From contig JAIDFC010000023.1 in NCBI GenBank assembly GCA_029054535.1, positions 1 through 10,783 on the forward strand: a stretch of DNA of 10,783 bases, given 5' to 3'. Shown here in pieces: positions 1 through 6,480 of this stretch (its first letter is position 1; every line of letters starts with the position of its first letter). The translations under genes and the position numbers were made by a program. The notes beneath the pieces are model-generated. The model worked only from the letters and a program-made list of their open reading frames with translations. It did no database searches and had not been told where the DNA came from. Source of the DNA: Rikenella sp. GTDB taxonomy: Bacteria > Bacteroidota > Bacteroidia > Bacteroidales > Rikenellaceae.

Positions 1-10
1 ACGCAGTATC

Positions 11-70
11 GCCGGAAGTTTCTTTGGTACTTTCTGTTCACAGAAAGTACGGTACCCGCACGTAGCTAAA
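11..70 (+). repeat. Palindromic intergenic repeat, copy 1
   Basis: Starts with GCCGGA (11-16). It has a perfect inverted repeat with arms GTACTTTCTGT (27-37) and ACAGAAAGTAC (40-50) around a 2-nt spacer, and ends with ACGTAGCTAAA (60-70). The same three blocks occur in the same order at 7768-7824 on the opposite strand, with identical 12-nt spacing between the palindrome core and the ACGTAGCTAAA tail. That makes it a repeated element rather than a lone hairpin. Positions 1-15 also match 3394-3408 inverted, so the element may start left of the window. There is no T-tract after the stem, so it does not look like an intrinsic terminator. Confidence 0.7.
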
Positions 71-96
71 AAACGGGCTATAGAAAAACAGAACGG

Positions 97-324
97 TTAA
101 AAGCAAAAGATCCGGTTTCCATTCGGAGGAAACCGGATCTTTGTGTATTGAAAAATAGTGTGTCAGCAACTTTTTATAACGACAAAGCAAGTTCGGACCC
201 CTCCCCGGAAAACAGGCGGCGGTAATAATAAAAAGGCGAATAAAAGCCCTCCGTGATACCAAGTCCGAAAATGTGTTTCATAGTGTGTCGTTCAGCACGC
301 TGTCGTTTTCCGTGAGGAAACGAC
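97..324 (-). ncRNA. Candidate structured small RNA, family unknown
   Basis: A minus-strand promoter (329-358) predicts transcription from about 322-325 leftwards, and a strong terminator ends it near 97-106, giving about 220-230 nt. The 5' end is a hairpin (324-316 with 311-302, one bulge). Inside are nested inverted repeats on the minus strand: AACGACA with TGTCGTT, then TTCGGAC (269-263) with GTCCGAA (198-192), then GGTA with TACC, then AGGGC with GCCUU closing an apical loop. I saw no SRP domain IV, RNase P or tmRNA consensus. A 6S-like RNA is possible but not shown. A 35-codon ORF starting MKHIFGLG (281-174) lies inside; it has no recognisable feature and its start sits in the structured part, so I favour a non-coding RNA. 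Promoter, structure and terminator are seen; the RNA itself is inferred. Confidence 0.55.
106..142 (-). terminator. Strong intrinsic terminator hairpin
   Basis: Perfect 15-bp stem: AAAGATCCGGTTTCC (106-120) and its complement (128-142) around a 7-nt loop. Read on the minus strand, the stem runs into TTTTGCTTTT, a good U-rich tail. The plus-strand side has only TTT then GTG, so it works best for minus-strand transcripts, although it could also stop a plus-strand gene left of the window. Confidence 0.8.
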
Positions 325-328
325 TCTG

Positions 329-358
329 CAAATATAACCTCTTTTTTTGAACTTGCAA
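329..358 (-). promoter_or_regulatory. Bacteroidetes-type promoter of the candidate small RNA
   Basis: On the minus strand TTG (358-356) is followed after exactly 19 nt by TATATTTG (336-329), matching the Bacteroidetes vegetative pattern of a TTG-type -33 box and a TAnnTTTG -7 box. It begins only 4 nt past the transglycosylase stop codon and points to a region without a clear protein gene. Confidence 0.7.
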
Positions 359-362
359 TCGT

Positions 363-1040
363 TTAGATATAATTTTTGCAGTATGAAGCGTATGTGTTCA
401 TCACTTTGTCGACGTAAAGCAAGGTTTCGGTCCCGTCGAACGCTCCGTTCCGTACGGCTTCGTCGTCGACCCATTCCGGCGTTCCCTTGAGCGAGACGAA
501 CTCGGCGAGCTTGGCCCACGAGTTGTGGTTGACTCCGTGTTTGACCGCCAGCCGACGGGCGTCGATGATGTGTCCCATCCCGGCGTTGTAGCAAGCAAGG
601 ATGATCCGGAGGCGATCGTCGTCCGAGGTGCGCGAGCCGAAGCGCAGCGTTTTTTCGATCCGTTGGATTTGTTTGACGGCGATCTGGATATTGGTTTTCG
701 GGTCGTTGATCTGGTCCTGCGGCACACCGAAATCGCGAGCCACGCTACTCATGACCTGCATCAATCCTTGTGCGCCGCGATGCGATCGGGCGTTCGGATT
801 GAAGTGCGATTCCTGGTAGGCGATCGCCGCCAGCAGCCGCCAGTCTAGTCCCTCTTGTTCGGCGATCTGTCGCATGAGCGGGTCGAACGGCGAGATTTGT
901 CCCTGAGTGGCGATCGCGACCTCGCGATCGGTCGGACCCACGGACGCGAATACGCCGCTCCGTGTCGACGAACAGCCGGTGAAGGTCAGGTCCGAAAGTA
1001 ATAGCAACGCAAAAACGAAAACAATTTTTTTGAAATTCAT
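363..1040 (-). CDS. Lytic transglycosylase lipoprotein (SLT domain)
   Basis: A 225-residue protein predicted to cleave the MurNAc-GlcNAc bond of peptidoglycan, leaving 1,6-anhydro ends. The start is placed at the ATG at 1040 because it begins a lipoprotein signal: MNFKK, a hydrophobic stretch, then TFTGC with the lipid-bearing Cys at residue 23. The open frame runs on upstream, but those residues do not look like protein and would overlap the porin gene. The SLT (lysozyme-like) domain covers about 55-165: YQESHFN with the likely catalytic Glu77, GLMQVM at 92-97, and CYNAG at 150-154. It resembles the C-terminal catalytic domain of MltF without the substrate-binding-like N-terminal domain. It lies 59 nt downstream of the porin gene on the same strand, so the two are probably co-transcribed. 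The residue at -3 of the lipobox is Phe rather than the usual Leu. Confidence 0.9.
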   Translation of the reverse strand: MNFKKIVFVFALLLLSDLTFTGCSSTRSGVFASVGPTDREVAIATQGQISPFDPLMRQIAEQEGLDWRLLAAIAYQESHFNPNARSHRGAQGLMQVMSSVARDFGVPQDQINDPKTNIQIAVKQIQRIEKTLRFGSRTSDDDRLRIILACYNAGMGHIIDARRLAVKHGVNHNSWAKLAEFVSLKGTPEWVDDEAVRNGAFDGTETLLYVDKVMNTYASYCKNYI

Positions 1041-1099
1041 AAATCGTTTTTTGGGTGGGAGAGCAATTCCCATGCCATGCGAGTCATAGCTCCGGTCGT

Positions 1100-3214
1100 T
1101 TAGTCGTAGAACGACCACGACAGGCCGATCTTGAGCATCATCCGGTTCTGCGGGTAGTTCACCACCTCGAAGTAGCGGTTGCCGCCGAAGAGGTTGCAGT
1201 TCCAGTGTTGCAGTTTGACCAGCAGCCTTAGCCGTTTCCACTTCGCCGACACGAAGGCGTCCAGCGAAGGGTAGTTGCCCAGTTTGACCCGATTCTGGGT
1301 GTAGAATTGTCCGATCGCCGGATCGTAGGCATAGGCATAATACTCGGTATTATACCGCCCGTCCAGACCGATCTGGAGGTACAGCACCCGTTTGACGGCA
1401 TCGAAGCCGAAGAAGTAGGACAAGTCGGCACACAGCAGAGGCACCGGAGCGACCGTTTGGGCCGAACTCCATTGCATGAGCACCCGGTGGTTCAAGTGAA
1501 ATCCGCCCAGGCGGAAGTCCTTGCGCAGGTAAAGTCCCATCACGCTCAGCATGTCGCTGTACTGTTCCGGAACGACGTTCGGACCGTAGTAGACTTTGTC
1601 TTTGGTCAGCGCGTAGCTCCCTCCCAGTTCGAGTCCCGCGTCCGGGACGCGGAATGCCGCACGGATGAGCGTAGTTTTCTCTTTCGAGAAACGGTTCGAC
1701 CACGCGTAGTGGTTCGAGAAGTAGTTCTGCTGCCAGAAATCCGGCTCCCGCAGCGTGAAGCGCACCGAAGCGTCCAACGTCAACGGCTTCTCCTTGATGT
1801 AAGCCGACAGCGACAGGTTGCCGCCCACGTCGAAATCGCCGCTTCGATACCCGATCGTGTGCAGACGTGCATCGGCCGACCACCGCATGTAGCGGCTCAC
1901 GGCGCCCTCCAGACGTCCGTACACGTAGATCGAATTCTTGCTCTGTTTTCCCCCGCCGCCATAAAGGTCTCGGTACTCTTCCGGAACGTAATAGTAGTAG
2001 CGGTTCAGTTCATACCCGATCCCGCCCGTAACCAGCCCCAACACGCCGTTTCGGTTGTAAGGCTGGAGCTGCATGAAGAGTTTGATGTCGGTCATCGATT
2101 GCCGTACGGAGTCTCTCGTTCCGTCCGGGCTGATATAGAAGTGGTCGTAGAACGGCTCCGCATCGCTCGTCCACTCGCCGCTCCCGGTCGTTTCGCCCGG
2201 TCGGGGCATCTTCACCGCATCCGAATAGACTTTCTTGAAGGTGGTATGCTGGAACGACTGTCCCACGAAGACGGTCGGTATCTTGGATAAGGTCAAATCG
2301 TCGGTCGTGCGTTGGCGCCGCAAAGGAATCCCGTACGACTGGGTCCAGTAGAACGTGTTCCCCTTGTACTGGTTCCGCGCATCGGCCTGGCCGTCCAACC
2401 GAACCGGGATATTCTCGGTCATATCCATCACGGTGTCGGTAATGTCCCGCATATCGACGATCCCGCCGTTCTCCTGGATATCGCCCACATTATAAATATA
2501 CCCCCCGTGGATGGCGTACCGTTTCCCGGTATGGGCGAAATTGGCCGAAAAATAGCGGTCCAAAGCCTTCTGCCGTTCATACTGCCCCTTCATCCCGTCG
2601 GAATTGTAGTCGAGGTTGATCGAGCTCGACGGCGAGATGTTCTGCGAGATCACGGCATGGAACAGCTGTTCCTCCTTGGTCCGCTGCCCTGACATCTGGT
2701 ACGAAATGTTGGTGTAAGGCATCCGGGCGTTATAGAACGTGATCTGCTCCGGACTCTTCAGATAAGCCGCCCAGGCCTGTACGAACGAAAAGTTCCGAAA
2801 CTGAGGTCGAGCGAAATAATCGAGTGGAATGGTAGCCCCCCCCAGGTTCCCGAGGCTGGCGCTCCCTACCCCCTCGCGCATGAACGGATAGTCGCGCTGA
2901 AACTCGGCCACGGTCGTATCCATATCCTGCAAGGCGATGTTGTTGTTTTCCAGCGAAACGGTCCACGCAAAAATTCGCCTTGCCCGGGTCGAGTCGTCGA
3001 AGTAGAAAGACTCCAACGGCTTCCGTGGCCGCCTCGCTCGGTCGACGGTGTCGCGCTCGATCATCTGGCCGGGTAGCAGTCCGGAAGAATTGTTCGAACT
3101 GTTGTCCACCGGATAGCGTATGACGGTCGAAGCGTTGTTCTGCCCGTGTGCCATCGCGGGCAGAACAACCAACGCAAAGCCGAAAAGCAAACTTTGCCAA
3201 AAATATCGCTTCAT
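1100..3214 (-). CDS. Putative outer-membrane porin (Porin_10-like)
   Basis: A 704-residue protein with a classical signal peptide (MKRYFWQ, hydrophobic core to about residue 19, cleavage probable near AMA-HGQ at 20-25). The body is rich in alternating aromatic and polar segments, and the chain ends with LKIGLSWSFYD, a typical final beta strand with aromatic residues near the C-terminus. Order and wording of segments such as YQMSGQRTKEEQLFHAVISQ resemble the Bacteroidetes 'putative porin' family (Pfam Porin_10), recognised from memory. The expected location is the outer membrane as a beta barrel; the solute is unknown. Start chosen at 3214 (MKRYF); an ATG five codons upstream (3229) would put MGRVP before the signal peptide. 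A likely promoter at 3470-3500 gives a leader of about 250 nt containing repeat sequence. The lytic transglycosylase follows 59 nt downstream. Confidence 0.82.
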   Translation of the reverse strand: MKRYFWQSLLFGFALVVLPAMAHGQNNASTVIRYPVDNSSNNSSGLLPGQMIERDTVDRARRPRKPLESFYFDDSTRARRIFAWTVSLENNNIALQDMDTTVAEFQRDYPFMREGVGSASLGNLGGATIPLDYFARPQFRNFSFVQAWAAYLKSPEQITFYNARMPYTNISYQMSGQRTKEEQLFHAVISQNISPSSSINLDYNSDGMKGQYERQKALDRYFSANFAHTGKRYAIHGGYIYNVGDIQENGGIVDMRDITDTVMDMTENIPVRLDGQADARNQYKGNTFYWTQSYGIPLRRQRTTDDLTLSKIPTVFVGQSFQHTTFKKVYSDAVKMPRPGETTGSGEWTSDAEPFYDHFYISPDGTRDSVRQSMTDIKLFMQLQPYNRNGVLGLVTGGIGYELNRYYYYVPEEYRDLYGGGGKQSKNSIYVYGRLEGAVSRYMRWSADARLHTIGYRSGDFDVGGNLSLSAYIKEKPLTLDASVRFTLREPDFWQQNYFSNHYAWSNRFSKEKTTLIRAAFRVPDAGLELGGSYALTKDKVYYGPNVVPEQYSDMLSVMGLYLRKDFRLGGFHLNHRVLMQWSSAQTVAPVPLLCADLSYFFGFDAVKRVLYLQIGLDGRYNTEYYAYAYDPAIGQFYTQNRVKLGNYPSLDAFVSAKWKRLRLLVKLQHWNCNLFGGNRYFEVVNYPQNRMMLKIGLSWSFYD

Positions 3215-3309
3215 CGGGACACGTCCCATCTATTCCGAAGTTTAATCGTTCGTCGTTGTTTAAGCATTGAGCCGGACCGAACCGTAGCTACTCGCAATTA
3301 CTAAATACC

Positions 3310-3413
3310 TTGGGGCTTTGGGCCGCCGCCAGCGGGGCGCCAAACAAGGCAGAGAGAACCCCAACAAAAGCCCCAACGGGGCCCCGCGGTGAGCCGGCGA
3401 TACTGCGTATCGC
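3310..3413. repeat. Structured palindromic repeat region upstream of the porin
   Basis: TTGGGGCTTT (3310-3319) and AAAGCCCCAA (3367-3376) form a 10-bp inverted repeat around 47 nt. CGGGGCCCCG (3377-3386) is a perfect palindrome. GCGATAC (3397-3403) and GTATCGC (3407-3413) form a 7-bp hairpin with a 3-nt loop. Bases 3394-3408 are the exact inverted match of positions 1-15, linking this region to copy 1 of the palindromic repeat. No gene is seen in 3215-3511; this element fills the middle of that gap and lies in the predicted 5' leader of the porin mRNA. Confidence 0.6.
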
Positions 3414-3469
3414 TTGGTCTGCCCGTTCAAACGATAACGTAAAACGAACGGTTCAATTCAAAAACGGGG

Positions 3470-3500
3470 CAAAGGTACGGAAAATTTTACAAATCCGTAA
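3470..3500 (-). promoter_or_regulatory. Probable promoter of the porin-transglycosylase operon
   Basis: On the minus strand TACCTTTG (3477-3470) fits the -7 box TAnnTTTG. A TTA (3500-3498), one base off TTG, stands 20 nt upstream. No better box was seen between here and the porin start. Transcription would begin near 3463, about 250 nt ahead of the start codon. Confidence 0.45.
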
Positions 3501-3511
3501 TTTGCAGATTA

Positions 3512-4216
3512 TTAGCTGGTTGGGTTTGTTTTGCGAAGTATGGCGCGTATGGCGGAGAGGATGATGTAGGCGAGGATGATAGCCGCCGGCGCCGCCAGTC
3601 GGAGCCAGAGAATCAGAGCAACGGCGAGTAACAGAAACAGGTATCGGAGTCGATTTTTAGCGAAACCGAAAGATTTGAATTTGAGCGAGAACATCGGCAT
3701 GTCGCAGACCAACAAAACCGAGAAGAGTAGGGTAGTCGTCAGCAAGACGAACGGATTCGCCAACCACTCGGTCGCGCCTTCGAGCATCGGCAGCGAGACG
3801 AAAAACAGGGCGCAAGCCGGCGTGGGCAATCCTCGAAATTCTTCGTGCTGCCGTTCGTCGACGTTGAACTTGGCGAGCCGCAGCGCCGAGAATGCCGCGA
3901 TGAAGAATCCCCCCCAAGCGACCCACGGGATGGCCTCCGTGCCGATGGGGCTCAACAGTCGGAAAACAACCGCTGACGGTACCAGGCCGAAACTAATCAG
4001 GTCGGCGAGCGAGTCGAGTTCCTTGCCGATCGGCGAGCCCACACCCAACATTCGGGCCGCGAAACCGTCGAAAAAGTCGAATACGGCGGCCGTGATCACC
4101 AGCCAGAAAGCCAACCGGAAGTCGCCCTGCAGAAACAACACGGCAACGGCCGTGCAACCCGATAGCAAATTGCAGAGAGTTAATAGATTAGGGATAAAAG
4201 CAAGGATTCTTTTCAT
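3512..4216 (-). CDS. pssA: CDP-diacylglycerol-serine O-phosphatidyltransferase
   Basis: A 234-residue integral membrane enzyme that joins CDP-diacylglycerol and L-serine to make phosphatidylserine, the precursor of phosphatidylethanolamine. The CDP-alcohol phosphatidyltransferase signature is complete: D47..D50-G51..A54-R55, eight residues, G64, D68 and D72; these aspartates bind the metal and the CDP moiety in the family. Hydrophobic segments appear near 4-30, 34-50, 80-110, 130-165 and 180-225, as expected for a multi-pass inner-membrane protein. The early IPNLLTLCNLLSGC is typical of this subfamily and separates it from PgsA. The start at 4216 is preceded by GAGGA six nt upstream, an unusually clear Shine-Dalgarno site for this phylum; an in-frame ATG ten codons further up is less likely. 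The usual partner psd is not in the window. The stop is about 35 nt from the next minus-strand promoter. Confidence 0.93.
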   Translation of the reverse strand: MKRILAFIPNLLTLCNLLSGCTAVAVLFLQGDFRLAFWLVITAAVFDFFDGFAARMLGVGSPIGKELDSLADLISFGLVPSAVVFRLLSPIGTEAIPWVAWGGFFIAAFSALRLAKFNVDERQHEEFRGLPTPACALFFVSLPMLEGATEWLANPFVLLTTTLLFSVLLVCDMPMFSLKFKSFGFAKNRLRYLFLLLAVALILWLRLAAPAAIILAYIILSAIRAILRKTNPTS

Positions 4217-4253
4217 GATCGTTCCTCGGTGCTTGTGTGGTTTCAAAAGCAGA

Positions 4254-4282
4254 CAAATTTACGTTTTTTCCGCGATCCGCAA
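4254..4282 (-). promoter_or_regulatory. Probable pssA promoter
   Basis: Minus-strand TTG (4282-4280) followed after 18 nt by TAAATTTG (4261-4254), close to the Bacteroidetes consensus. It lies 38 nt upstream of the pssA start. Its -33 half overlaps the first recognisable codons of the surface-protein remnant on the plus strand. Confidence 0.55.
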
Positions 4283-4718
4283 CCCGGGAAGCTGTTATTA
4301 CGCCGCTCCTCGACTGGGGTGGACCGATCCGAAAAACAACTCGCTGTGGCAAGACGAGGTCAAGACATTGTTCGACCCTTGTCCGGCAGGGTGGCGGGTA
4401 CCCCGCAGCGGATCCGACGAGGAGAGTCCGTGGTATACCCTAACCGAAGAGAACACCGCCTGGAATCCGTCGGAGGGTTTTCGAGGCGGTCGCTATCTGC
4501 CTGCTTTCCCGATCGGTAGCCGCGCCTGGCTGCCGGCAGCCGGTTTGCGTTACTACCTCCACACCCGTCTGGATGTGGTCAATGCGGTCGGTGCTTGCTG
4601 GCCTTCGACCCGAATCGACGACCAGGTGTTCAATTTTTACTTTACCCAAACGAGCATCGAGCTGGTTACGCCGAATTATTTTCCGAACGCTTATCCGGTC
4701 CGTTGCGTTCGGGAGTAA
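4272..4718 (+). pseudogene. 3' remnant of a fimbrillin-like surface protein
   Basis: About 148 codons in one open frame resembling only the C-terminal end of Bacteroidetes fimbrillin-like or FISUMP-type surface proteins. It opens with AIRNPGSCYY, then NNSLWQDEVKTLFDPCPAGW, then RVP, a middle with WLPAAGLRYY, and closes with AYPVRCVRE before a TAA at 4716-4718. In full proteins this module follows a lipoprotein signal and several beta domains; none is present here. The frame stays open leftwards, but that stretch is antisense to pssA. The only nearby in-frame ATG (4215) overlaps the pssA start codon and would give an N-terminus with no signal peptide. No promoter or ribosome binding site was seen. 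It is most likely a truncated leftover; a silent cassette donating C-terminal sequence to a full-length relative elsewhere is an untested alternative. Its end overlaps the 3' end of the kinase-WG gene. Confidence 0.7.
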
Positions 4719-6252
4719 TCGCGGGGTTCCGGGGGAGCCTCCCGATGACCGGAAGCGTGATTCGATCGCCTTTGCCGGAGCGTTCGACATAGGCGGTGCC
4801 GTCCCGTTTTGAACGAGCATAGTCGAATGTAGGTTCCACCAGGTAGCGGCCCCGTCGATCGATATAACCGTACAATCCGTCGACCATCACGCAGGCTGTC
4901 CCTTCGCGGAAGCCTTGGCCGAAATCGTAACGGATCGGAATCGCCAACCGGCCGTCGGGTCCGACATAACCGTAGCGCGCCCCTTTCCGAACGAGTCCTC
5001 GTCCTTCGGAAAACGGCCAGGCGTCGTCGAACCGCGCGCGGGAGAGCAGCCGAAACTCGCCGTCCACATATCCCCACCGTCCATCGAGCCGAACCGGAGC
5101 CATACCTTCCGAAAAATCGCCGCACTCTTCGTACGTCGGCTCCTGCAGCCACGAACCGTCCGGAGCGAGAAATCCCCACCGGCCGCCGGAACAAACGGCG
5201 GCAGCACCTTCCGAAAATTCCCGTGCCCGATCGTATCGGCACGGGGCGACGAGGGTCTCGTCGTTGGAGATGAATCCGTATTTTCCGTCCCGCTTCACCA
5301 GCCGTATCCCCTCGCGACCCGGTTCGCCGACGTAATCGTAGGTCGTCGCTGCTCCTTTAGCAGCCGACCCGTGGGCCGCCAGAGCGTCGGCTAAGTCGAT
5401 GAAGCGTTCGGCACCCGATCCCAGCCAGCCGAATAGCGGGTCTGCAGCCAGTTCCGTCTCTTTCAGAAAATTGTACGCCGGACAAGCCCCTGAGGTCAGC
5501 CGCGCTGGGTCGAAAAGCAGACCCGAACGCTCGCCGAACCGATCGTAAAGTTCCGGCCAGCGAACCAATGCTTGCAAACCGAGGCTCAGCAAGGATACCG
5601 AAAAATCGTCGATGTGTTTTCCGAATTCTCTCTCCGACCGGCCGGGGTGCCGGAAACCTTCGGTTCCGATCTCCCGAGCCCGTTCGCCGGCCATCTCGGG
5701 CAGGTACAAACCGTCGTAATCGATCATCGTCAACTCGCCGTCCGGACGCACGATCAGGTTGTCGGGTTTCAGGTCGCCGTGTGCGAAGGGCTGAGCCAAC
5801 AGCCACAAAGCCAATCGGTCGAAAGCGCTTGACAGCTTTCCCAATTCGTTCCGATCGCCGGCCTGAGCCGCTTCCCGGATCGCCTGCGTCAGCGAACGGC
5901 CCTCCACCCACTCCATGACTACGACCGGATGGACGGAACCCTGATCGTCGTCGCCGAAGACGGTGATCTCGTCCTCCAACCACCGAAAGGGCACGATGTG
6001 AGGCGATCGCTCGGCCCAAACCGGAGCCAGGGTCTGCATCATCCGGCGATAGGCTTCGGCACGACCCGGTTGATGCCGGGTGAAGCATTTCAATGCGTAA
6101 GGCTGGCGATCTATCTCTATCCGAAACACGACGCCGTACGCTCCCGAGGAGTAGTCCAACGGGAGCGGGGTACAAAGATGACGCAAATGGGTGAACAAAC
6201 CCGCGGGATTCAATATCGTCTCTGTATAACGAACGGCACTCGGATATAACAT
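4666..6252 (-). CDS. Protein kinase-like domain fused to five WG repeats
   Basis: A 528-residue protein with no signal peptide or membrane segment, so probably cytoplasmic. Residues about 30-290 form a Ser/Thr-kinase-like fold: glycine loop SSGAYGVVFR (35-44), ATP-anchoring Lys55 in YALKCF, catalytic loop HGDLKPDN (158-165) with Asp160 and Asn165, and a DFG-like metal site IDYDG with Asp178. All key catalytic residues are present, so activity is likely. The HGD and DYDG forms, and GTEGFRHPG in the activation segment, resemble an atypical bacterial kinase group. Residues about 323-489 hold five WG/YG repeats of about 34 residues, each starting like RWGFLAPDG and carrying FSEG or a variant. Function and substrate are unknown; WG repeats are thought to serve as binding platforms. 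The last 17 or so residues are polar, read antisense through the surface-protein remnant, and may not be native. The gene lies 228 nt downstream of the aminotransferase. Confidence 0.85.
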   Translation of the reverse strand: MLYPSAVRYTETILNPAGLFTHLRHLCTPLPLDYSSGAYGVVFRIEIDRQPYALKCFTRHQPGRAEAYRRMMQTLAPVWAERSPHIVPFRWLEDEITVFGDDDQGSVHPVVVMEWVEGRSLTQAIREAAQAGDRNELGKLSSAFDRLALWLLAQPFAHGDLKPDNLIVRPDGELTMIDYDGLYLPEMAGERAREIGTEGFRHPGRSEREFGKHIDDFSVSLLSLGLQALVRWPELYDRFGERSGLLFDPARLTSGACPAYNFLKETELAADPLFGWLGSGAERFIDLADALAAHGSAAKGAATTYDYVGEPGREGIRLVKRDGKYGFISNDETLVAPCRYDRAREFSEGAAAVCSGGRWGFLAPDGSWLQEPTYEECGDFSEGMAPVRLDGRWGYVDGEFRLLSRARFDDAWPFSEGRGLVRKGARYGYVGPDGRLAIPIRYDFGQGFREGTACVMVDGLYGYIDRRGRYLVEPTFDYARSKRDGTAYVERSGKGDRITLPVIGRLPRNPAITPERNGPDKRSENNSA

Positions 6253-6420
6253 AAAACTGACTAATCTATGTTTTATAGATATTTTTTCATTGGCTACCGA
6301 CTGGAACCGTCCCGTTTACTTTCGTTTTGCCCGACGGGGGTGCTCGAGGGCTTCCGACTGATGCCTCGTGCTAACTCGGCAGAATTTAGAAACGGTCTCT
6401 GCTCTCGTTACGCTGTTCGG

Positions 6421-6446
6421 TTCTTCCTCGCCGCACGTAGTTAAAG
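6421..6446 (+). repeat. Degenerate fragment of the intergenic repeat
   Basis: CCGCACGTAGTTAAA (6431-6445) matches CCGCACGTAGCTAAA of copy 1 (56-70) with one mismatch, but the palindromic core is not preserved upstream. The rest of the 228-nt gap 6253-6480 has no ORF of note, a short AT-only hairpin (6264-6280) and a lone TAnnTTTG-like box on the minus strand (6463-6456) without a -33 partner. Confidence 0.35.
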
Positions 6447-6480
6447 AATAATATACAAATCTATAGAGTAATTGCCGGCT

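Noticed and set aside
174..281. 35-codon minus-strand ORF (MKHIFGLG...) within the candidate small RNA
   Set aside because: No signal, domain or clear ribosome binding site, and it overlaps the nested stems. A short ORF of this length is expected by chance. Kept only as an alternative reading of the transcript.
302..324. Hairpin just past the transglycosylase gene as its terminator
   Set aside because: It has a bulge and no U-tract on the minus strand, and it coincides with the predicted 5' end of the next transcript, so I assign it to the small RNA.
1307..2290. Long plus-strand open frame of 327 codons antisense to the porin gene
   Set aside because: Mirror of a GC-rich coding strand; rich in Arg, His and Val with no recognisable motif, while the opposite strand has a clear signal peptide and beta-barrel pattern.
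3476..3499. TACGGA/TCCGTA hairpin downstream of pssA as a terminator
   Set aside because: Only a 6-bp stem with a 12-nt AT-rich loop and no following U-tract; it also overlaps the -7 box of the next promoter.
3576..4271. Plus-strand open frame continuing leftwards from the surface-protein remnant
   Set aside because: It is antisense to pssA and the translation is basic and low in hydrophobic order, unlike any surface-protein domain. Only the part from about 4272 resembles a family.
6253..6480. Possible gene or RNA in the gap between the aminotransferase and kinase-WG genes
   Set aside because: No ORF with features, only a 6-bp AT hairpin and a lone -7-like box without a -33 partner. The only supported content is a decayed repeat fragment.
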